A stretch of 64,000 nucleotides of DNA from RDXT01 sp033762375 (GTDB lineage: Bacteria > Bacteroidota > Bacteroidia > J057), in NCBI GenBank assembly GCA_033762375.1, contig JANRLQ010000095.1:1-64000 (forward strand), given 5' to 3'. Under the pieces are notes generated by a model, which made no database searches, had not been told where the DNA came from, and saw only the letters and a list, made by a program, of their open reading frames with translations. Positions 8,161 to 16,477 of the stretch are shown here, piece after piece. Position 1 is the stretch's first letter. Each line of letters opens with the position of its first letter. The position numbers were made by a program, and so were the translations under genes.

Positions 8161-8530
8161 CCAAACACCCAGCACCATCTTACACATCCCTTCTCCCAAA
8201 CGGCCGGTATTCCCTGCCGCTTTTTGTAAAAATGTACCATCGTATGCCCATAACCTTACCTGGCGCGGGTGGGTGCATGGGTGTCCGGATACATCCAGAA
8301 GCAGGGGTCAACCCCCTGAGAATCAGGATTGAGTTGACAAACGGCGGCATAACGGTAGATTTCCGGCGTATATTGTGCGGCATCCAAAAATATTTCAGTC
8401 ACAAATCGGTCTTTATCTAACAGCTTGAAAATGAAAAAATTTGCCTGAAGTATTTTATGAAAAAAATATTTATACAAAAGAATCATTGTTAATATATGCT
8501 TAATACGCCGTGTAAGGTTGCAGGGGTTTA
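8161..8530. other. Intergenic segment, no gene seen
   Basis: No open frame with a credible start or domain. The segment changes from GC-rich (8230-8340) to strongly AT-rich (8400-8500) as it approaches the likely promoter of the T9SS-substrate gene. Confidence 0.4.
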
Positions 8531-8544
8531 ATGTTTTATATTTG
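8518..8544 (+). promoter_or_regulatory. Possible Bacteroidota-type promoter for the T9SS substrate gene
   Basis: TATATTTG at 8537-8544 matches the -7 element TAnnTTTG exactly. The upstream element is weak: only TTG at 8518-8520, with a 16-base spacer instead of about 19-21. If used, transcription starts near 8551 and leaves a leader of about 320 bases before the ATG at 8872. Confidence 0.35.
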
Positions 8545-8550
8545 TAAGGA

Positions 8551-8871
8551 AATAGCCCCTCTGCGCCTTGTTTGCTGAAAACAGGCCATACAGCAGGGTA
8601 TCTGCTCCCGCGCCTGCGCGCTCCCGGACCTCCGGTGTGTATCAGCCCTGCCAGCCCAAACTTTTGAGATCAAGACACCTTAACTTTTGTTGTATGAACC
8701 CACCTATCACCTGCTTCCCGGCAGGTCCCCCTGAGTTGTAAGCTGGTCGCGTACCGATACACCGGACCTCCAGGTGCCGTCTTGCTGACGCCTGAAGGGC
8801 AAGCTCTCTTGTGTCCAAGATGAGCCTATTCTCTTGTTTACCCTTCCTTCTTGTCAAAACCCTTCCATGTG
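8551..8871 (+). other. Long, possibly structured 5' leader of the T9SS substrate gene
   Basis: Non-coding stretch with several self-complementary segments: ACCTGC 8709-8714 pairs with GCAGGT 8721-8726; CTTGC 8781-8785 pairs with GCAAG 8799-8803; CCGGTG(TG)TATC 8632-8643 can pair with GATACACCGG 8756-8765. CCGGACCTCC occurs twice (8624-8633 and 8762-8771). It matches no riboswitch class that I recognise. The structure is a hypothesis. Confidence 0.3.
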
Positions 8872-11800
8872 ATGAAAAAATTACTTTATATACTCATGCC
8901 CCTGCTCTTGCTGAGTGGGTTTCATGGGGCAGCGCAGACAGTTATAGCAACACAAGGCTTTGAAACCACTGGTGATACTTGGGCTTTTGCTGTTGGCGGC
9001 ACTCCTGCTGGCATTTCTGCTGCCGCTGGTGCTGGTGATACACCAGCCAATCAGCGGATTTCCTCAGGAGCCCAATCCTGGCAGACCATAAATGGTACTC
9101 AGACAGCAACCTTGAACTCCGTATCTGTGTCCGGATACTCAAGCGTATTTATACGTATCAGGGTTTCCAGTACCTCCGGAAACGGTACTAATGGTGCTGA
9201 TGCAGGCGATAATGTACGCGCATTTGTGGCACTTAACGGTGGTGCTTTTCCTGGTACTGCCGATGTTACCTTGTCTGGAAACGCTAATGCCAGATACGGA
9301 TATACTGCATTGCTGACCAGTACCTCAACTGCAGGTACACCATCCACGATTGCAGCACCTCAGGGTGGAACGAGTACAAATAACTACTCAACCCTGGTAA
9401 TTAACATACCCGCTGGAAGTACAAGCGTAGCCTTAAGAGTAACAACCCTGAATAACGATGGTAACGAACGCTGGAATATAGACAATATCGAACTGGTAGG
9501 TACGCCCACCGCAACCGCCCCCACCGTCACTGTTACGGCACCCACCAGCCTCACCAGCACGGGTGTCCAGCTCAATGGTACGGTCAATGACAATGGCAGC
9601 AACGTGACCAACATTGTCTTCCGGGTAGGTACTACCCCTGGCGGTCCTTATACCAATACCTTTACGGCTACCCCTTCCACTCTGGCCGCAGGTTCTGGTT
9701 CTACAGGGATCATCGCCGTCCTGATCGGCCTTACCGCCGGCCAGACTTACTATTATGTAGCTGAGGCCACCAACGGAGTCGGAACGACCACGACGACCGA
9801 GCAGAGTTTTACGACGCCGACGTCCGCAGTGCCTACTGTCACCGTCACGGCCCCTACCGCCCTTACCAGTACGGGTATCCAGCTCAACGGTACGGTAAAT
9901 GACAACAGCAGCAACGTCACTAATATTGTCTTCCGGGTAGGTACCACCCCTGGCGGTCCTTATACCAATACCTTTACGGCTACTCCTTCCACCCTGGTTG
10001 CGGGTTCTGGTCCTACAGGCATCATCGCCATCCTAATCGGCCTGGTTTCCGGACAGACCTACTATTATGTAGCCGAGGCCACCAACGGGATCGGTACGAC
10101 CACGACAACCGAGCAGAGTTTCACCATGCCTACGCCTGCGGCCCCTACGGTCACCGCCAATGCAGCTACCAATGTCACAGGAGATGGTGCTCAGCTTAAT
10201 GCCACAGTGGCGGATAACTACAGCAATACCAGCATCCTCTTCCGGTACGGTACGACTCCCGGTGGTCCTTATCCCTTTACGGCGACAGCTACACCAGGCA
10301 CCCTGGCAGATGGTGATGGTCCTACAAGTATTATCGCGATCCTGATCGGGCTGGTCTCCAACCAGACGTACTACTACGTGGCCGAAGCCACCAACGGAGT
10401 CGGTACTACCACCAGTGCCCAAATGAGTTTCACCACTTTGGCAGTTCCGACCTGCTTCTCCACCCAGAGTTTTGAGGTAGGGGAGCTGGCGAATATTGAC
10501 TCAGGGGTAGATCGGGTAAGTGCTGCTACGGGTGCGGGTGATACCCCGGCTAACCAGCGCATCCGGACAGGAACCCAGTCCTGGCAGATCATCAATGTAC
10601 TGGATACCCTGATCCTGTCTTCATCCAATATCTCGGCCTACGAAGATGTGTCTGTTACCCTGCGGGTGAGTAGTACATCACTTACAGGGGGGAACGGGGC
10701 AGATGGGGGCGATTTTGTCCGGGTATATCTCAACCTGAACGGGGCTGGTTTCCCGGCTACACCGGACATCAGCCTGGTAGGGAATGGCAATGCCCGCTGG
10801 GGATATGATGCGACGCTGACTGGCTCCACTACCGCCGGTACCCCGCTGAACCTCGCAGCCCCCCAGGGCGGCACCAGTACCAACAACTACGCTACCCTGG
10901 TTGTTAATATCCCGAACGGTACCTCAAGCGTGGCCCTGCGGATAATCGCGCAAAATGACAATGCCAACGAAATCTGGAACATTGACGATATTGAGTTATG
11001 TGGTACGCCTATAGTGCTCTCCCCTTGTGTGGAGCCATCGGCCCAGCCTACAGCCCTCAACATGACCTCAACCGGCTCTCAGATAGATGGTACCTTCACG
11101 GCATCTGCCACGGCCAATAACTACCTCGTGGTCCGCTCGACCAGCCCAACCCTCTCATCTGACCCGCTTGATGGCATTCTCTACACACCCGGGGATGCAC
11201 TCGGTGGTGGGGTCGTGGTGAGCTATGGGCCTGCTACTACCTTTAGCACCACCGGGCTGACAGCAGGTACCAACTATTATTTCTTTGTGTTTGCGGCCAA
11301 TGGAGCCTGTATCGGGGCGCCGGACTACCTCCTCAATCCCCTTACCGGTTCCCGTGCCACTGTCCCCGGGAATGTCACGCTGGAAGTTGGTTGTATTGAT
11401 GCCACCTCGATAGACCTGGGCTGGACGTATCCGGTTGTAGGGGGATACGATGGGGTGGTGATTTTTGCCCGTCAGGCAGCTACGCCTTCCGGTCCCGGCA
11501 CGGACAATGCCAGCAGCTATACGGCCAATTCAGATTATTCACTCGCTACTGACCTCGGCGCCAAAGGCCGGGTGGTGTATAGCGGCACCGGAACCAATGT
11601 CACCGTCACCGGCCTGACGGCAGGGGTTTCTTATACCTTTGCCGCTTATACCTATGTGGACGCCGCTGCTTCTGTCTGGTCCAGCGGGACAACCGTGAGC
11701 CGGACGATCGGCCTCAACAACGTCACCAATGCCCTGGTGACCCCGGCCAATACAGCCCTGGAAGTCAACTGGATCAATCCCGCAGCGGGTTGTTTTGACG

Positions 11801-14373
11801 AAATCCTGGTGGTGATCAATACCACGGCGGGTATTGGTTTTGCCCCGGCAGGTTCTTATATCGGCACAGCCAATACGGTCTATGCAGGTCCCAACCAAGT
11901 GGTGTTTGCGGCAGCTTCCGGCACCAATGTGACCACTACCAATCTGGTGAATGGTACGACCTATTATTATGAGATATTCATCCGTCGGGGTGCTGCCTGG
12001 AGCAGCGGGGTCGAAGTGAGCGGGGTGCCCAACCTCGTGACGATCTTTGAGCCGGGTGATTTTATGATTGTGGCGGTGAATACCAACGGCGGTCCTGAGG
12101 ATGAGGTGTGTTTTACGTCATTCCAGGCGATCACCCCCGGTACCAGCTTTGAGATCACCGACAACGGATATGAGCGCGACAATGCAGGTCAGTGGGGCAA
12201 TACCGAAGGGGTCATCCGCTTTGAGCGGGGCGCCCTGGCTTCGGCCATTCCTGCCGGTACGACCATCTGTATTCAGGGAGACGGCACGGTGGCAGCCGAC
12301 TTTGACATCTATGTGAACGGGGTACTGGACGATGCCAACTGGACGATCGGCTCTATCAACGGCCTGGGCCAGCTGAATATCAACTCCACCAACGACCAGA
12401 TCTGGTTCCTGCAAGGGGGGAGCTGGTCTAATCCATTCTCAGGGACCCATAACTCTGTGTACTCCGGCAATGTCCTCTACGGCTGGACGGGTGATGGATG
12501 GATTGCGGCACCCGGGTATGCCTCTACCTCCGGTTCTACCCTCTTTCCGGGCATGGATTGTTTTGTGACCGACCTTCAGGCCATCGCCAACCGGTACAAA
12601 GCCAAATACACGGGTGCCTTCACCAATGCCACCCAGCGCACCTGGCTCTCCCGCGTGAATACCCCCGCCAACTGGACCGGCAGTGCAGACAATGCAGCGT
12701 ATGCCGCACAACTGCCCAACTACAGCGGGGCTTCCGTGACCTTCGGTATCCTGGCTGCTGCCTATACCGACGGAGAATGGGTCGGTGACGCCGATATCAA
12801 CTGGTTCAACTGCCGCAACTGGGGTACGCTGGAAGTACCGGACACCACTGTAAACGTGACCATTGCCACCTCCGGCAACAATGCCCGGATAGACGAGACA
12901 GCTGCATTCTCTGACCGGTTTGGGGACAAGGCCAAGGTGAACAACCTGACCATCGTCAACGGGATGCAGGTACTGATGGAGACCAATGGTGCCTACCTGG
13001 TCGTGGACGGTGACCTGACCATCCAGGACGGCGGCGAGATAGACATGAGCGACGGTGCTGGCAATACGGCTACGATGGAGCTTCGCGGCAACTGGCTCAA
13101 CCAGAGCACCGCAGGCAACGACGGCTTTACCCAGGGTACCGGCAGCAAGGTGATCTTCAACGGAGATGCCCCACAGACGATCACGGACAATAACAACATT
13201 GAAAACTTCGCCAACCTGGAGGTGGACAATGTCACAGGGCTGACCCTGAACTCGCCGGTGGACGTGGCTACCAACCTCAACCTGATCAGCGGGATCATCA
13301 CCACGACGACCACCAACCTGCTGCGGCTGGGAGATGGTGCTACGGCAACGGGTGCCAGCGATGCCAGCCATGTGAATGGCCCTGTCGCCAAGGTCGGGGT
13401 GGATGCCTTTACCTTCCCGGTCGGTAAAAACGGAGTCCTGCGCACGATCAGCATCGGTGCCCCGGCTACGAATGCCAGTTTCCAGGCTGAATACTTCAGG
13501 GCCTCACCGCTGACGGCATTTGGGACAGCCCTGCTGGCGGGTGATGTTTCGTACATCAGCCAGGACGAATACTGGACCCTGGACCGCACGAATGGTACGG
13601 CCAACGTGCCTGTGACCCTGACCTGGGATGCCAACAGCCAGGTGACCAATCCGGCAGACATCTTCGTGACCCGCTGGGGCGGAGCCAACTGGGCTCAGGC
13701 TGGTGGTGTGGGCCTCGGTGCTGCGGGAGGATTTACGGGAACGGCTGCGAGCGGGAGTGTGACTTCTGCCAGTGTGCCAGCCTTCAGCCCCTTCACCCTC
13801 GGTTCGCTTGTGAATACCTTCCCGGTTGAGTACCTGAGCTTTGAGGCCCGTGTGGTGGATGAGACCGTGGTGCTGGACTGGGTGACGGCCAGTGAGGTCA
13901 ACAACGATCGTTTTGTGGTGGAGCGCAGCGCCGACCGCAACCTGTTTGCGCCGATCGGAGAAGTAGCCGGCCGCGGCACGACCAAAGGCGAGCAGCGGTA
14001 CACCTTCACCGACCTGGCACCGGTCAACGGGGTGAACTACTACCGCCTGCGTCAGGTGGACCTGGATGGCAGCACGGAGCTGTCAGACATCGTGGAGGCT
14101 ACCCTCTCACCCGATGCTCAGATGGCTATCCGGGGTGCCTGGCCTAACCCGACCAGCGGTGCGTGGTTTGTCGAGCTCAATCTCCCGGTCGGAGCCCCTG
14201 TGACCCTCCGGATCATGACTGCCGAAGGCCAACTGGTAACAACACAGACCGAGGTTCTTCCGGCAGGTATAGCCCGCATGACAGCAGACCTCTCCGGAGT
14301 AGCTGCCGGGGTATATCTCTGCGAGATCACGGCACGGGGCCAGCGCCTGATGACCAAGCTGGTCCGCCAATAA
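8872..14373 (+). CDS. Very large secreted protein with FN3-like repeats, lamin-tail-like domain and T9SS type A sorting domain
   Basis: An 1833-residue exported protein. ATG 8872 precedes a good Sec signal (KKLLYILMPLLLLSGFHGAAQ); the TTG seven codons upstream is less likely. Order: beta-sandwich A (about 22-210, ending WNIDNIELVGTP); three tandem FN3-like repeats of about 104 residues (DNA 9519-10440), the first two nearly identical; a second copy of A (about 525-710); three more FN3-like modules; a lamin-tail-like domain (about 1055-1195, FEITDNGYERDN); a segment resembling G8-type beta-helix (INWFNCRNWG onward); a typical FxxARVVDxTVVLDW..NNDRFVVERS region; and a C-terminal sorting domain (WPNPTSG..GVYLCEI..RLMTKLVRQ). 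It should be exported through the type IX system and attached to the surface or released. No catalytic motif is visible; an adhesin or matrix role is likely. Confidence 0.9.
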   Translation: MKKLLYILMPLLLLSGFHGAAQTVIATQGFETTGDTWAFAVGGTPAGISAAAGAGDTPANQRISSGAQSWQTINGTQTATLNSVSVSGYSSVFIRIRVSSTSGNGTNGADAGDNVRAFVALNGGAFPGTADVTLSGNANARYGYTALLTSTSTAGTPSTIAAPQGGTSTNNYSTLVINIPAGSTSVALRVTTLNNDGNERWNIDNIELVGTPTATAPTVTVTAPTSLTSTGVQLNGTVNDNGSNVTNIVFRVGTTPGGPYTNTFTATPSTLAAGSGSTGIIAVLIGLTAGQTYYYVAEATNGVGTTTTTEQSFTTPTSAVPTVTVTAPTALTSTGIQLNGTVNDNSSNVTNIVFRVGTTPGGPYTNTFTATPSTLVAGSGPTGIIAILIGLVSGQTYYYVAEATNGIGTTTTTEQSFTMPTPAAPTVTANAATNVTGDGAQLNATVADNYSNTSILFRYGTTPGGPYPFTATATPGTLADGDGPTSIIAILIGLVSNQTYYYVAEATNGVGTTTSAQMSFTTLAVPTCFSTQSFEVGELANIDSGVDRVSAATGAGDTPANQRIRTGTQSWQIINVLDTLILSSSNISAYEDVSVTLRVSSTSLTGGNGADGGDFVRVYLNLNGAGFPATPDISLVGNGNARWGYDATLTGSTTAGTPLNLAAPQGGTSTNNYATLVVNIPNGTSSVALRIIAQNDNANEIWNIDDIELCGTPIVLSPCVEPSAQPTALNMTSTGSQIDGTFTASATANNYLVVRSTSPTLSSDPLDGILYTPGDALGGGVVVSYGPATTFSTTGLTAGTNYYFFVFAANGACIGAPDYLLNPLTGSRATVPGNVTLEVGCIDATSIDLGWTYPVVGGYDGVVIFARQAATPSGPGTDNASSYTANSDYSLATDLGAKGRVVYSGTGTNVTVTGLTAGVSYTFAAYTYVDAAASVWSSGTTVSRTIGLNNVTNALVTPANTALEVNWINPAAGCFDEILVVINTTAGIGFAPAGSYIGTANTVYAGPNQVVFAAASGTNVTTTNLVNGTTYYYEIFIRRGAAWSSGVEVSGVPNLVTIFEPGDFMIVAVNTNGGPEDEVCFTSFQAITPGTSFEITDNGYERDNAGQWGNTEGVIRFERGALASAIPAGTTICIQGDGTVAADFDIYVNGVLDDANWTIGSINGLGQLNINSTNDQIWFLQGGSWSNPFSGTHNSVYSGNVLYGWTGDGWIAAPGYASTSGSTLFPGMDCFVTDLQAIANRYKAKYTGAFTNATQRTWLSRVNTPANWTGSADNAAYAAQLPNYSGASVTFGILAAAYTDGEWVGDADINWFNCRNWGTLEVPDTTVNVTIATSGNNARIDETAAFSDRFGDKAKVNNLTIVNGMQVLMETNGAYLVVDGDLTIQDGGEIDMSDGAGNTATMELRGNWLNQSTAGNDGFTQGTGSKVIFNGDAPQTITDNNNIENFANLEVDNVTGLTLNSPVDVATNLNLISGIITTTTTNLLRLGDGATATGASDASHVNGPVAKVGVDAFTFPVGKNGVLRTISIGAPATNASFQAEYFRASPLTAFGTALLAGDVSYISQDEYWTLDRTNGTANVPVTLTWDANSQVTNPADIFVTRWGGANWAQAGGVGLGAAGGFTGTAASGSVTSASVPAFSPFTLGSLVNTFPVEYLSFEARVVDETVVLDWVTASEVNNDRFVVERSADRNLFAPIGEVAGRGTTKGEQRYTFTDLAPVNGVNYYRLRQVDLDGSTELSDIVEATLSPDAQMAIRGAWPNPTSGAWFVELNLPVGAPVTLRIMTAEGQLVTTQTEVLPAGIARMTADLSGVAAGVYLCEITARGQRLMTKLVRQ
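9519..10440 (+). repeat. Three tandem in-frame repeats of about 312 bases inside the T9SS substrate gene
   Basis: Copies begin near 9519, 9831 and 10143. Copies 1 and 2 share long runs of identical bases (for example across FRVGTTPGGPYTNTFTATPSTL and YYYVAEATNG); copy 3 is more diverged. Each encodes one FN3-like module. Such identity allows change in copy number by recombination. Confidence 0.85.
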
Positions 14374-14397
14374 TCCTGTCCCTCGTCTTTTTCTCAA

Positions 14398-14428
14398 TAA
14401 AAGCCGCCCTTCTGGGCGGCTTTTTTGT
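14398..14428 (+). terminator. Rho-independent terminator after the T9SS substrate gene
   Basis: GCCGCCC 14403-14409 pairs with GGGCGGC 14414-14420 around a 4-base loop and is followed by a run of T. The A-rich left flank lets it also act for the convergent minus-strand gene ending at 14476. Confidence 0.9.
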
Positions 14429-14475
14429 GTTTGCAGAAGAGGGATGTCCAGCCGAAAACCGCTGCCAGCCCTGCG

Positions 14476-16443
14476 TTATTTTTTTCGGATCACCCGGATT
14501 TCCCGCATCAGGGCTCCGAGGACGGAGTCGTAGGTGATATGGGCGGCATATCCATGACCCCGGTGGGCCAGGGCGACCATTTCACCTTGTTTGAGCGGGG
14601 CGAGTTTGCCGAAATAAAACACACTCAGGGGCAGGTCTTCTGCCGCAAATTTTTCAAGGGTTTTGTCGAGCTCTGCCAGCTCAAATCCACCATCGGTTGC
14701 CATGATGATCCGGTTATTGCCCTGGGGAATATAATGTGCCCGGGCCTGCTCGTAGGCAAGCTGGAGGGCACGGGCAGGTTTGGTTTCGCCTTCAGACTGG
14801 AGGGTCTGGATCGCAGTGCGGATATCCTCATAGGCCGAAGCCGGGCTGGCATCCAGCAGGCGGGTCGGATTGCCGGAGTAGGTGATGATGGAAATTTTGT
14901 CCTCAGGGCTCAGGTACCCCAGGAGTGTCACAAATGCTTCCTGCAACACGGGGAGTTTTTCGGGTTTGCTCATGGAGGCAGATACATCCAGGAGCAGGAC
15001 CAGGTGGCTGGGGGCAAATCCCGACAAGTCGTAGAGGCTGTCAATACGGGCGGAGTCTGCCCGGGTAGTCGCGCCAGCATACACACGTGCGCTGTCTGCT
15101 GCGGTGAGGACGGGCCTGCGCAGGGTGGTTAGGGTTGATTCAGGCACAGGGCCGGGTACAAGGATCCAGCCTGCGCCCCGCTGCGGACCTCCGTCATTGT
15201 CCTGTCCGCCGGACACCAGCAGTTCCGGGCGGCGATCACCCGTCAGGTCTCCCATGCCCTTGAGCGCCTGCGCCCACGCGTACTGCGCCGGAAACGCAAG
15301 TGCGTTGTTGCGGCTGGTCTCGCTGATGGTATGAAAAGCAGAGACAGTACCGCTGCGGGTGAGCAGCAGCAGGTAGATGGCACCTTTGTCTTTGCCACCG
15401 TCATCGTCTGCGGGTACGCCGGCGGCGAGGTCGGGTACCCCGTCACCGTTAAAGTCTCCGATTCCGGCCAGGCTGGTCCCGAGCCGGTCATCCGGGTTGA
15501 GGGGCAGGACAGGCGCCCCCTGTCCGGATGCAATTTTCCGGCTTTGTCTGACGGTGCCGTCGGGTTTGAGCATCAGGATCCAGATCGCACCGTGATTGAA
15601 GCCTGTCGCATCGTCCCCGCGGGCGCCTGCGGCGAGGTCTGGGACACCGTCCCCGTCCACATCTCCCAGGGCCGCCACTGCCGACCCAAACTGGTCGTTA
15701 GGGGTATAGGTTTCCTTAAATCCGCCTTTGTCAGGCTGGATGAGTTGTACCAGCCGGATGCTGGCATCGGGATTAAAGAGGATGATCCAGACCCCGCCGA
15801 GGGTTTTGTCAGGCTCACCTGCCGCCGCCACAGCCAGGTCCGGTACCCCGTTGCCGTCCAGGTCACCCAGGCGGGTCACGTCCGTCCCAAACCGGGTGCT
15901 GCGGCCCAGGAGGCCGCTCAGGCCCGGCGTCCGGCCGCTGTAGAGCCGGGTCTCGGTGATACGCCCCGTCCTGTCCAGGCTCAGCAACCAGAGATTGCCA
16001 TACGGCAGCCCCCCTTGTGTGCCACCCGGCTCACAGGCCCAGAGGTCCGGGATGCCATCACCGGTAAGGTCGTCCGCCCCTTCCAGCCGCACGCCAAATC
16101 CGCCGCCAGGCGTCAGCGCCGGCACAAAGCCGGTTTGGCCGGGGACATTTTTATACCAGGATTTTACTTCCTGCAGGCTGTCCAGCATCACGATCCAGAT
16201 CGCTCCGCCGGAGTCCTGGGGAGCCGAGAGGGCTATGTCCTCAAAACCGTCGCCGTCCACATCCCCCAGGACGGCCACGCCCGTACCTAGCTGCCCCCGG
16301 TCGGCGACGGGACCGGTCAGGCTGCCGGGGCGGGAGCTGATTTTTTGGGTGGAAAAGTACAGGTCGGGTTGCGCGTTGGAGGTTGAGAATCCAATCGTTC
16401 CCATCAATACCCAAAAAAGACGTCGGGTCGTTGTCATAGGCAT
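14476..16443 (-). CDS. Secreted FG-GAP repeat protein with C-terminal VWA domain
   Basis: A 655-residue exported protein (signal TTRRLFWVLMGTIGFSTSNAQ; starts at residue 1 or Met3). Residues about 40-400 hold six or so FG-GAP/integrin-type propeller blades with calcium-binding loops such as GDVDGDGFEDIALSAP, DLTGDGIPDLWA, DLDGNGVPDLAV and DFNGDGVPDLAAG. The C-terminal VWA domain (about 475-650) begins HLVLLLDVSASMS, an intact DxSxS metal-ion (MIDAS) motif, and includes MATDGG. The combination suggests a cell-surface or periplasmic binding protein rather than an enzyme. No T9SS sorting domain is visible at the C-terminus (ends REIRVIRKK). It follows the CHAT gene on the same strand; only 34 bases separate them, so they may form one unit. 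Confidence 0.87.
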   Translation of the reverse strand: MPMTTTRRLFWVLMGTIGFSTSNAQPDLYFSTQKISSRPGSLTGPVADRGQLGTGVAVLGDVDGDGFEDIALSAPQDSGGAIWIVMLDSLQEVKSWYKNVPGQTGFVPALTPGGGFGVRLEGADDLTGDGIPDLWACEPGGTQGGLPYGNLWLLSLDRTGRITETRLYSGRTPGLSGLLGRSTRFGTDVTRLGDLDGNGVPDLAVAAAGEPDKTLGGVWIILFNPDASIRLVQLIQPDKGGFKETYTPNDQFGSAVAALGDVDGDGVPDLAAGARGDDATGFNHGAIWILMLKPDGTVRQSRKIASGQGAPVLPLNPDDRLGTSLAGIGDFNGDGVPDLAAGVPADDDGGKDKGAIYLLLLTRSGTVSAFHTISETSRNNALAFPAQYAWAQALKGMGDLTGDRRPELLVSGGQDNDGGPQRGAGWILVPGPVPESTLTTLRRPVLTAADSARVYAGATTRADSARIDSLYDLSGFAPSHLVLLLDVSASMSKPEKLPVLQEAFVTLLGYLSPEDKISIITYSGNPTRLLDASPASAYEDIRTAIQTLQSEGETKPARALQLAYEQARAHYIPQGNNRIIMATDGGFELAELDKTLEKFAAEDLPLSVFYFGKLAPLKQGEMVALAHRGHGYAAHITYDSVLGALMREIRVIRKK

Positions 16444-16477
16444 TCAGTAGCAGAGAAGGGTGATAAACAGACGAAGG

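Noticed and set aside
8082..8420. Plus-strand open frame of 112 codons
   Set aside because: It begins inside the hairpin repeats (RINRI-type residues from ACAGGATTAACAGGAT) and has no domain; a product of the repeat.
12439..13371. 310-codon minus-strand open frame within the T9SS substrate gene
   Set aside because: Composition mirrors the coding strand (Val/His/Gly rich) and no domain is seen.
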